Assembly (NCBI GenBank): GCA_018900975.1
Contig: JAHIFK010000092.1
Coordinates: 1 to 11,270, forward strand
Length of the DNA: 11,270 bases
Reading direction: 5' to 3'
DNA from: Methanobacteriota archaeon
Lineage (GTDB): Archaea > Halobacteriota > Methanosarcinia > Methanosarcinales > Methanoperedenaceae
Shown: positions 1 to 5,952 of the stretch, piece by piece
Layout of the letters: the number at the start of each line of letters is the position of its first letter
Position numbering within the stretch: the first letter of the stretch is position 1
Notes under the pieces: model-generated
What the model was told of the DNA's origin: nothing
Databases searched by the model: none
The model's input: the letters and a program-made list of their open reading frames with translations, nothing else
Made by a program: the position numbers and the translations under genes

Positions 1-124
1 AGTTCTTATTAGAGGTCTGAATTAGTTAAACTTATTTGTAAACAAGTTTTAAGTAGATAAGACAAAGCAGTCGGATTTTCGCGCACAGAATTATAAAACC
101 GTCTCAGAAACGCTTAAAAACGAC

Positions 125-340
125 ATGGAGAGTAAGTATGTCGATTATTTGAAACTTGACAGATTTGGGGCGCCAATAGCCATCATTGAAGCAAAACGAA
201 CATCACGAGACCCGATTCTCACAGCACAAAAACAGGCGGAGGAGTATGCGAATGATATTAAAGCGCAGACGGGAAGGGATGTTTTTATTTTCTTATCAAA
301 TGGATACGAGATATGGTGGACTGCCTGCCAGAAGAGCTGA
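125..340 (+). pseudogene. hsdR: HsdR 5' fragment: type I restriction nuclease domain remnant
   Basis: This is the N-terminal nuclease part of a type I restriction endonuclease R subunit. It shows a PD-(D/E)XK core: D7 in VDYL, E22-A23-K24 in IEAKR, and a QxxxY motif (Q37, Y41) as in RecB-like HsdR nucleases, followed by the strand FIFLSNGYEIW. Similarity stops at W64; the last seven residues before the stop are out of frame. Homologous-looking sequence (KQSDFRAQNYK, then SETLKND) continues upstream in the same frame back to an in-frame TAA at 50-52, with no start codon in between, so the native N-terminus is also lost or altered. ATG 125 is only the first usable start. The helicase motor that should follow is absent. 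The C-terminal part resumes in another frame within about 10 bases. Intact HsdR proteins are around 800-1000 aa, so this is a decayed remnant. Confidence 0.8.
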
Positions 341-1104
341 ATGTTATCAAACCAAAGCTCGCATTCAAAGAAAAAGTGCTTTCGAACAGGTTCTGGGAGA
401 ACGTATCTTTTGAGGATTCGCAGATGCTGATATCGGAACTTTCAAAACTGATGAAATACATGGCGCCTGAACCCCGGAAAACCATTGTACTTGACATGGA
501 TGACATGATACAGCAAAGGAAACTTATCGAGTTCGGACCTGATGCAAAGCAGGAGTATGTGAAGGTCTATAAGGAGAAGGTTGAGGACAGGATAAAGAGG
601 CTGGCTGATGAGCATCCTGCTATCATGAAAATTAAGAATGATGAGGCGCTGACCGAGGCTGACCTTCGCGACCTTGAATTGACGCTTAACAATCCAGAAT
701 TGTATATTACTGAGGACGTTTTGCAGAAGGTTTTCAGCCAGAATAAAGGGACGCTGGTGCAGTTCATTAAGAACATCCTGGGATTGTATAAATTCCCCGA
801 CCCCAAAGAGAGGATCAAGGATGCCTTCAATACCTATATAATCGAGAATAGCAGGCATTACAGCGCAGACCAGCTTAATTTTATCAGGACTGTGCAGACG
901 GTTTTTTCGAGGAAGAAACATATTGAGTATACGGAGCTATTCGAAGCGCCATTCACGAATTTTGGTATTAATGCGCCCATGCCCATGTTCACAGAGAATG
1001 AATTGAATGATTTTATTAACATCTGCGGCGTATTAGAGAAGGAGATATATGCTGGTTTAAGAGAAAAAAATTTTATGTTCGTAGTGATAAGATCCAAACA
1101 GTGA
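313..1104 (+). pseudogene. hsdR: HsdR 3' fragment: type I restriction R-subunit C-terminal domain
   Basis: This 263-aa open frame matches the C-terminal helical domain of EcoEI-type HsdR, the region that contacts the methyltransferase core. Family-like segments are LPEELNVIKPKLAFKEKV, RFWENVSFED, and the terminal MPMFTENELNDFINICGVLE. No Walker A, DEAD/DEAH or other SF2 helicase motif is present, so it cannot translocate DNA. The apparent ATG at 313 lies at the deletion junction and has no convincing Shine-Dalgarno, so translation is doubtful. It overlaps the nuclease fragment in another frame. I infer a deletion of well over 1 kb that also shifted the frame. The extreme C-terminus after GVLEKEIYAGLRE may be altered. 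The stop sits 7 nt before the next gene, whose GAGG ribosome site overlaps this end, so the two were probably cotranscribed. Confidence 0.82.
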
Positions 1105-1111
1105 GGTTATT

Positions 1112-1489
1112 ATGGCGAAGAGTTATAAAGCTGGTAGAAGCAAAGAAAAATCTGATGAAATGACACAATTTATCATAAAGGAGGGAACCATGCTGGACTA
1201 TGAAACTGATGCACTTGAGGCAACAACGAAACTTGGGTATGATAAAAGCGAAATCCTGCACAGTGCACTTAGAATGTATTTTGATACCAATAAAGAGTTA
1301 AAAGTTAAGATCGCCGTTGAACTCTATAAAGAGGGAAAAGTTAGTCTTGGGAAGGCAAGCGAAGTTGCAGATTTATCATATGAAGAAATGAAAGAACTTC
1401 TTGCCAAAAATAAAGTTCGTATAAGGAGGGGACCGGTATCGCTCAAGGAATTGAAGACAAAGGCAAAAGAGTTAGCAGAGATATTATAG
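1112..1489 (+). CDS. UPF0175-family antitoxin
   Basis: Probable DNA-binding antitoxin of a type II toxin-antitoxin pair. The core IAVELYKEGKVSLGKASEVA, then LSYEEMKELLAKNKV (about residues 68-104), is the signature of the UPF0175 family: a short helix-turn-helix-like region usually encoded next to a DUF3368/PIN toxin, as here. The preceding segment LGYDKSEILHSALRMYF (about 41-57) resembles the helix of a ribbon-helix-helix protein. The ATG at 1112 has GAGG (1103-1106) upstream. A stronger Shine-Dalgarno, AAAGGAGG at 1178-1185, precedes an in-frame ATG at 1190, which would give a 99-aa protein nearer to family size. Both starts may be used. The end overlaps the inferred start of the toxin. Confidence 0.8.
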   Translation: MAKSYKAGRSKEKSDEMTQFIIKEGTMLDYETDALEATTKLGYDKSEILHSALRMYFDTNKELKVKIAVELYKEGKVSLGKASEVADLSYEEMKELLAKNKVRIRRGPVSLKELKTKAKELAEIL

Positions 1490-1944
1490 CAGATACAGGC
1501 TTCATCAGCGCTTTTTTGAAAATAAGCCGAATTAACCTGATTTCAAGGCTTGGAAGAATTCACATAACCATAGAAGTATATGAGGAATTAAGTAAGTGCA
1601 GATATTTAATTAAGCCACTTGTTGATGAAATACAGCAGGGGAATATAGGGTTATCGGAGTCTTGTGATTATTCGCATTTGCAGAAAAAGTATCCAAGGCT
1701 TGGTGCTGGCGAACTCAGTGTAATTGCTTCTGCTAAAGGTAAAATTGCCTTTATCGAAGACCGTGATGCTGAGACTGCTGCGAGAGAAGAAGAGCTTAAA
1801 GTTTATAATATTCCAGACGTTTTGCTTGCAGGGAAGACGAAGGGAAGGCTTGATAAGATTGAGATTTCACAAATAGTTCGAGAGCTTCGAGAAAAGGATG
1901 GATACTTGTTCAAAAAAGAGATCGAAAAGGAGTTAATCAGGTGA
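1483..1944 (+). CDS. DUF3368/PIN-type toxin, start codon apparently lost
   Basis: A PIN-fold ribonuclease-like toxin partner of the upstream UPF0175 gene. The conserved first strand IIADTGFISAFLK begins at 1483-1485, but the codon there is ATT. The frame opens after TAA 1411-1413 and has no ATG, GTG or TTG until TTG 1516. Starting at 1516 would drop the catalytic Asp of ADTGF. The other expected PIN acidic residues are visible: E in VYEEL, E in GAGELSVIA and D in IEDRDAE. The coordinates given follow the domain (153 aa), overlapping the antitoxin end by 7 nt as such pairs usually do. Either ATT is used as a rare, coupled start, or an ATG-to-ATT change has silenced the toxin. Similarity to the family is good over the whole length; the nuclease role is inferred. 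Confidence 0.72.
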   Translation: MIADTGFISAFLKISRINLISRLGRIHITIEVYEELSKCRYLIKPLVDEIQQGNIGLSESCDYSHLQKKYPRLGAGELSVIASAKGKIAFIEDRDAETAAREEELKVYNIPDVLLAGKTKGRLDKIEISQIVRELREKDGYLFKKEIEKELIR

Positions 1945-2141
1945 TTGAGTTTCGGCATGTTCTGCCTGAGGTTTTGAAAAACAACGAGCCGCAGATGAAC
2001 ACAAATGAATGTAGATTTAATAATCGTGTATCCTCTTTCATTCGCGCCTTAAAATCGCTCTTTGCGCCCTCTGCGTGCTTTGCGGTGAGATTAAAACATG
2101 CACCGCAAAGAGCGCGAAGAACGCAAAGGGGGGAGCAATAA
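1945..2141 (+). other. Repeat-filled spacer between toxin gene and hsdS
   Basis: I see no credible gene here. The stretch contains a degenerate copy of the CCGCAGATGAAC-type repeat at 1989-2020, an imperfect 28-nt inverted repeat pair (2060-2087 and 2101-2128), and the hsdS ribosome site GGGGGAG at 2128-2134. A GTG frame (1941-2141) overlaps the toxin stop as GTGA. After about 16 codons it only translates repeat sequence, so at most its first codons may be the remnant of a gene overwritten by repeats. Confidence 0.6.
2060..2128. repeat. Imperfect palindromic dispersed repeat (two 28-nt arms)
   Basis: The left arm 2060-2087 runs from CTTTGCG to CTTTGCGGTG. The right arm 2101-2128 is its inverted counterpart, starting CACCGCAAAG and ending ACGCAAAG. 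The arms match at about 22 of 28 positions around a 13-nt loop and could form a long hairpin just before hsdS. The right arm recurs without mismatch at 9765-9792, so this is a dispersed intergenic element and not a site specific to hsdS. Confidence 0.8.
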
Positions 2142-2501
2142 ATGGATGCTCATGAGCGGCGCGCGCTGCCGGAGGGATGGGAATGGAAGAGGCTGGGGGA
2201 TATTATTACATATAAGAAAGGTAGAAAGCCTGTTGCTCTGCTTGATGAGGAAACTCAAGGATCTTTACAATATCTTACGGCAGAATACTTTCGAACAGGT
2301 AATTCCAAAAATTTTGTTCCTAAAGAGGAACTTTCAAAATGCATTTCATGCAGCGCACAGGATATAATTCTAATCTGGGATGGATCAAATGCTGGTGATA
2401 TTTTCATGGGTTTGAATGGGGTTGTAGCTTCAACAATGGTCAAAATCGAACCTAAGGGATTACCGTTAAATAACTTATCTGAATTAGTCTCCTTTTGGTG
2501 A
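2142..2501 (+). pseudogene. hsdS: HsdS 5' fragment: specificity subunit, target-recognition domain 1 (truncated by IS)
   Basis: The first part of a type I DNA specificity subunit. LPEGWEWKRLGDIITYKKGRKP is the classic start of target-recognition domain 1, and SCSAQDIILIWDGSNAGDIFMG is the usual central strand pair of that domain. ATG 2142 is preceded by GGGGGAG with about 7 nt spacing. Native sequence ends at P104 (codon 2451-2453). The following bases belong to the insertion sequence and add about 15 unrelated residues up to TGA 2499-2501. Alone this is an incomplete recognition domain without the conserved helices that bind HsdM, so it should be inactive. Joining 2142-2455 to 3751-4612 gives an uninterrupted 391-aa HsdS, a normal length. 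Confidence 0.88.
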
Positions 2502-3747
2502 AATGGAATAATTCCATTTCGGATGTAAAGAATGGTATTCTATCTGCAATTTTTTCATATCTTCATCCAATATTTTGACTCCTTTGGTATATTCCTTTTC
2601 ATCCAATCGCGATGCCACAGTAAGACCTTTTTTTGTCTTTGTCCCACTGATAAGTTTAATAATTGTTTCAAAACTAACAAGCGGCTTCCCCTTCCAATTC
2701 ATTGTAATAAATGAGAACATGCAATGTTCTATCTTGTTCCATTTGCTTGTCCCAGGAGGATAATGGCAAACTGTTATCGGTACTTTAATTTGGTTCACCA
2801 GTTCCTGTAGATGAAATTTCCAGCCTTTATTGCGACTTCCATTACTCCCACCACCATCTGCACATATCATCAACCCTTTTGCATTTGGATAATTATTTAT
2901 CCCAAACATAAGCCACCATTGCCTGATGCTTTCAACGGCAAATTCGGAGGTATCATAGCTCATTCCCACATTTACCATTCCTTCATTTCTCTTTAGATCA
3001 TAAATCCCATATGGTGTCGCTCTTCCAACTCCAAGTGAAGGAAAATCATACACATTCACTTCTTTGGCTTGACCTTTTTTTGTCCAGGTTCTTCCCGGGT
3101 TTTTGAATTCTCCTACGTTTTCTTTCTTTTTTGCATCAACTGATATTACAGGATACCCTTGATTTATGAATTCTTTAGCCTGTTCATTTATGTATCTAAA
3201 CTGGGCATCTCTTTCTGGTATTGAAGAACCTTCGATATTTTTCTTATTTGCCTGAAGTGAATAATCGTTTTCTTTCAAAAGACGCCCTACTGTATCTGGA
3301 TCGATTTTATGTTGCAGCTTTCTCAGTTCATCTGCGATTTTATATGTTGATTTATTTGTCCACTTTAAGAGACTCATTGGGTCACCTGAAGTGTTTTCAT
3401 CCATGATTCTTTCGAGATCATTAAGGATTCCAGGATCTTTTTCTTCTACCTTTTTTCTTCCTCCGCCAGATGCACGAAGCCTTTCTGGCGGTTCAAGTTT
3501 CTCTGAGGTTTTGAGTTCCTCTATTCCTTTACTTATGGTTGAATGGGACATTCCAGTTAGTTCTTCCACTTTTGAAATTCCACCCCAACCAATTTCAAGG
3601 GCTATTGCACCGGCAAAACGTCTTGCTTGGACTTCATCTGCTCCTGAGAGGGCTTTTAGCCACCATGTATATTGCTTGTAAGTATCCATGCCACCATATA
3701 TGATGGCTTACATGATAAAATTTGCTATGTTATTTTTCGGTAATGCC
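2456..3747 (-). mobile_element. Complete ISAzo13-like insertion sequence inside hsdS
   Basis: A 1292-bp element with imperfect terminal inverted repeats of about 24 bp (2456-2479 and 3724-3747). Both ends read GGNATTACCGNNAAATAAC inward, with 16 of the first 19 positions identical. It is flanked by a 3-bp direct repeat, TAA, at 2453-2455 and 3748-3750, taken as the target duplication. It carries one full-length transposase gene on the minus strand, opposite to hsdS. Excision with one TAA rebuilds the hsdS frame perfectly, which defines the boundaries independently of the repeats. The intact ORF, matching ends and clean duplication suggest a fairly recent, possibly still active copy. A 3-bp duplication fits what I recall of the ISAzo13 family. 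Confidence 0.9.
2484..3689 (-). CDS. ISAzo13-family DDE transposase
   Basis: A 401-aa transposase of the ISAzo13 type (Rhodopirellula-type DDE domain). An N-terminal helix-turn-helix region lies at about 36-60 (GGISKVEELTGMSHSTISKG). A Gly/Lys-rich linker (GGGRKK, about 75-80) separates it from the catalytic core. The acidic triad is readable: D185 in VISVDAKKKENVGEFKNPGR, a strongly family-typical stretch; D278 in MICADGGGSNGSRN; and E321 in GTSKWNKIEHCMFS. Length is normal for the family and no frameshift is visible. The gene fills the element: its stop lies just inside the left inverted repeat and its ATG is about 58 nt from the right end. It cuts and rejoins the element's ends in the chromosome. 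Confidence 0.93.
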   Translation of the reverse strand: MDTYKQYTWWLKALSGADEVQARRFAGAIALEIGWGGISKVEELTGMSHSTISKGIEELKTSEKLEPPERLRASGGGRKKVEEKDPGILNDLERIMDENTSGDPMSLLKWTNKSTYKIADELRKLQHKIDPDTVGRLLKENDYSLQANKKNIEGSSIPERDAQFRYINEQAKEFINQGYPVISVDAKKKENVGEFKNPGRTWTKKGQAKEVNVYDFPSLGVGRATPYGIYDLKRNEGMVNVGMSYDTSEFAVESIRQWWLMFGINNYPNAKGLMICADGGGSNGSRNKGWKFHLQELVNQIKVPITVCHYPPGTSKWNKIEHCMFSFITMNWKGKPLVSFETIIKLISGTKTKKGLTVASRLDEKEYTKGVKILDEDMKKLQIEYHSLHPKWNYSISPKGD

Positions 3748-4612
3748 TAACGAAAGACTACTCAAAACTTACGCTCATTTTTTTCTAAAGACGCAATTTC
3801 AGACTCTTAATGAGCATACCAATGGATCATCCATCCCACACGTCAGCAAATCATTATTTGACAATACAAGAATCCCCCTCCCCCCTCTCCCAACCCAGCG
3901 CCGCATCGTGTCAATCCTCGAAAAAGCCGAGGAGACTAAGAAGCTGCGGGCGCAGGCGGATGAGCTTACGGACAGGCTGCTGCAGAGCGTGTTTCTGGAG
4001 ATGTTCGGGGGCCCTGTGAGGAATCCGAAGGGGTGGGAAATTAAAACCCTTGGAGATGTTTGTATATCAATAAAAGATGGACCGCATGTTTCACCTAATT
4101 ATGTTGAAGACGGTGTCCCATTTATCAGTGTGCATAATATTATTAACGGATTTTTTGACATGTCAGATTTAAGATATATTTCATATGAAGACCACAAGGA
4201 ATTCTGTAGGAGATGTAAACCAGAAAAAGGAGATGTTTTATATTCGAAAGGTGGAACGACAGGTTTTGCTAAGAGAGTGGATGTAGATTTTGAATTTAGT
4301 ATTTGGGTTCATTTGGCTTTATTGAAATTTTCTAAAGAGATTATTAATCCTATTTTCTTAGAAACTTGTTTAAACTCAAATTATTGTAAGGTACAAGCAA
4401 AAATAAATACGAGAGGCATTGCCAATAAAGATTTAGTGCTTGGTCGAATGGCTGGAATAAAAATAATCCTTCCTCCCCTCCCCCTCCAGCAAAAATTCGC
4501 CCGCATCGTTGAGAAAATCGAATCCATGCGCCAATCCCAGAACCAATCAAAGCAGCAGATAGAGGACTTGTTCAGCGCCCTGATGCAGAAGGCGTTCAGG
4601 GGGGAAATTTGA
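3743..4612 (+). pseudogene. hsdS: HsdS 3' fragment: rest of TRD1, central conserved region, TRD2 and C-terminal helices
   Basis: The remainder of the interrupted specificity subunit. Native sequence resumes at 3751 (NERLLKTYAHFFLKTQF). It holds the end of recognition domain 1, the central conserved helix (PLPTQRRIVSILEKAEETKK), recognition domain 2 beginning PKGWEIKTLGDVCISIKDG, and the C-terminal conserved helix (PLPLQQKFARIVEKIESM). The two helices are internal copies of the LPPLPxQ...IVEK motif, as in all HsdS. ATG 3743 lies in the IS right end (TTG 3722 is an alternative), so the element happens to supply a start codon in frame; no Shine-Dalgarno is visible. If expressed, this 289-aa protein would keep one full recognition domain and both HsdM-binding helices. 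It is listed as a pseudogene because the native gene is split. Confidence 0.85.
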
Positions 4613-4616
4613 GAAG

Positions 4617-4802
4617 ATGGGCAGGAAAAAGAAGCTGGAAAAGGGCATTAAAAGTCTTGAAAAACAGCATAAGATACATGATGAGAAGCTCGCTCAAACA
4701 AATAATGAAAACCTGAAAGAATACTGGAAAAATGAAATCCAGAAATTTGAAAATGAAATCGAAAAAAAGAAGAAGCAGATCGATAGGAAAAAAGGAAACT
4801 GA
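4617..4802 (+). CDS. Small charged coiled-coil protein of the RM operon
   Basis: A 61-aa protein composed almost wholly of Lys, Glu, Asn and Gln with heptad-like spacing (LEKGIKSLEKQHKIHDEKL, then NEIQKFENEIEKKKKQIDRK), predicting one long alpha-helical coiled coil. It has no signal peptide or membrane segment. It starts 4 nt after the hsdS stop, so it belongs to that operon. I do not recognise a family. A helical partner of HsdS or HsdM is possible but unproven. Its last codons and stop lie in a 16-bp sequence repeated immediately before hsdM, which suggests it was once followed directly by hsdM. Confidence 0.6.
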   Translation: MGRKKKLEKGIKSLEKQHKIHDEKLAQTNNENLKEYWKNEIQKFENEIEKKKKQIDRKKGN

Positions 4803-4806
4803 TTAA
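4791..4806. repeat. 16-bp direct repeat, left copy
   Basis: AAAGGAAACTGATTAA, identical to 5937-5952. It covers the end of the coiled-coil gene including its TGA stop, and also supplies the minus-strand stop of the NTase-HEPN gene. The two copies bracket the block that separates the coiled-coil gene from hsdM. Confidence 0.85.
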
Positions 4807-5717
4807 GGGGTTCTCTGCTTTTTCAGATAATCCCCGACAATTTTCTCGTAAACATCTTTGACATAAGAATTCACTGAATTGACAAGTTTATTAAGCTTGC
4901 TTTTTGTCAGAGTTCTCACTTTTTCAGGTAATTCTTCTTCATTCAATCCCTCGCCATGAACCATGTCTCTCACAACCCTGTATAACTCATAGAGATCCTC
5001 AAAATTATCATTAAAATATTCCCTGAATTCCATGGAAAGCTCAGGCACATCTTTATAATACAGCCGCTTTATCGAATATGCCTGTCTCAGGCGCAGGATA
5101 GCGGAATGAATGACACGGGCTTTGATAAAATCATCCGGTTCATTCTTCATCATCTTTTTAAGATATTCAAGCTGTCTTATGCAATCCTTGAGTTCAACCT
5201 GAAGAGCGACATCATTCATCTTCTTTCTAACCAGTTTTTCCCTCAATTCGGCGCCGATCAAAGGCACGCTTTCCTTGAGAACTGTCAACAGATACGATGG
5301 AGTCAGATCAAGCTGCTTTTTTAACTGGCTTAAAGTAAAAACTTCTACCTGTATATTATGTTCCTTCAGCCCGGTTTTTAATTCATCACCTATTTTATCA
5401 CGGGTAATGAGAACAAGGTCATAATCCGAATCCTCCCTGTGGTCTCCTCTTGCTCTGCTTCCGTGAAAATATAGTCCTCTGACTTTATTCATGTAAGGCT
5501 TCAATGCAGGTTCTACATGCTTCATGACTGGAAATTTCCTGACAAATTCAGTAAAGGCTGGCTGCATCGGTCTTTCTATTTCAAACCGCCTGCACCGGGG
5601 GCAGTACAGTCCCACCTTTTCTATACCCGGCGCTGCCTTCCCATGCCTGATATAGGCTGAGACCATCATGGAGCCGCAGCAGCGAGGGCGCCTGAATCTG
5701 TAGTTGCCTTTTCTCAT
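4803..5717 (-). CDS. Zinc-ribbon / MNT nucleotidyltransferase / HEPN fusion protein
   Basis: A 304-aa soluble protein with three parts. Residues 13-42 look like a metal-binding ribbon (C13, C14, then C39-P-R-C42). Residues about 79-130 form a minimal nucleotidyltransferase: GSRARG (86-91), SDYD (97-100) with the two metal-binding acidic residues, and E124 in IQVEVF as the likely third. Residues about 168-300 are helical with an R-x6-H motif (R247 to H254, RVVRDMVH), as in HEPN domains. MNT and HEPN usually form a two-gene toxin-antitoxin pair (MntA-HepT), where MNT adenylylates a Tyr just after the HEPN histidine. Here they are one chain and that Tyr is absent (HGEG). The gene runs opposite to the RM genes, has its own leaderless promoter, and lies in a block flanked by direct repeats. 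Function is unproven; stress or defence nucleotidyltransferase is the best guess. Confidence 0.75.
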   Translation of the reverse strand: MRKGNYRFRRPRCCGSMMVSAYIRHGKAAPGIEKVGLYCPRCRRFEIERPMQPAFTEFVRKFPVMKHVEPALKPYMNKVRGLYFHGSRARGDHREDSDYDLVLITRDKIGDELKTGLKEHNIQVEVFTLSQLKKQLDLTPSYLLTVLKESVPLIGAELREKLVRKKMNDVALQVELKDCIRQLEYLKKMMKNEPDDFIKARVIHSAILRLRQAYSIKRLYYKDVPELSMEFREYFNDNFEDLYELYRVVRDMVHGEGLNEEELPEKVRTLTKSKLNKLVNSVNSYVKDVYEKIVGDYLKKQRTP

Positions 5718-5739
5718 TAAAGGTTATTAGGTTTTTATA

Positions 5740-5748
5740 GTATAAAAG
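5740..5748 (-). promoter_or_regulatory. Archaeal TATA box for the NTase-HEPN gene (leaderless)
   Basis: On the minus strand this reads CTTTTATAC, a TATA-box-like sequence centred about 27 nt before the ATG at 5717. No Shine-Dalgarno lies between them (ACCTTTAATG), so transcription is expected to start at or next to the start codon. Confidence 0.5.
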
Positions 5749-5798
5749 TGTATACACTCTGTTATAATAATAGCATCGCTACATATTAGATTCAATTA

Positions 5799-5828
5799 AT
5801 CTGCGTTTATCTGCGTTCATCTGCGGTT
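5799..5828. repeat. Triple 10-bp tandem ATCTGCGTTT-type intergenic repeat
   Basis: Three adjacent decamers: ATCTGCGTTT, ATCTGCGTTC and ATCTGCGGTT. A diverged copy in the opposite orientation lies at 1989-2020. Sequences of this form recur in intergenic DNA of many unrelated prokaryote genomes; I know of no assigned function. Confidence 0.75.
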
Positions 5829-5871
5829 AAAAATTTCTAAAATATAAAAATTAAGGACTAATTCTATAACT

Positions 5872-5925
5872 GGATTGACAGGATAAAACATTATATCGTA
5901 TCCCGTTAATCCTGTTATCCTGTCA
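5872..5925. repeat. GACAGGATAA inverted repeat upstream of hsdM
   Basis: TGACAGGATAA at 5876-5886 is perfectly complementary to TTATCCTGTCA at 5915-5925 (11 bp, 28-nt loop). A further AATCCTG lies inside the loop, giving the familiar AATCCTGTTATCCTGTC form of a widespread intergenic repeat. It could form a hairpin just before hsdM, but there is no U-tract that would mark a terminator. Confidence 0.7.
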
Positions 5926-5936
5926 AAAACGTCTTC

Positions 5937-5952
5937 AAAGGAAACTGATTAA
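5937..5952. repeat. 16-bp direct repeat, right copy
   Basis: AAAGGAAACTGATTAA, identical to 4791-4806 and directly abutting the hsdM ATG at 5953. Its AAAGGAAA is the only ribosome-site candidate for hsdM. Confidence 0.85.

Noticed and set aside
1..124. Possible promoter and intact N-terminus of hsdR at the left edge
   Set aside because: The frame is closed by TAA at 50-52 and has no start before ATG 125. AT-rich stretches are present, but none is placed convincingly as a TATA box.
442..921. 159-aa minus-strand open frame opposite hsdR
   Set aside because: It is the shadow of a well-matched HsdR C-terminal sequence on the plus strand and shows no domain of its own.
1941..2141. 66-aa GTG-initiated frame overlapping the toxin stop
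   Set aside because: Apart from about 16 initial codons it translates dispersed repeat sequence (ACFAVRL, RKER-type patterns). It is more likely a repeat-filled spacer than a gene.
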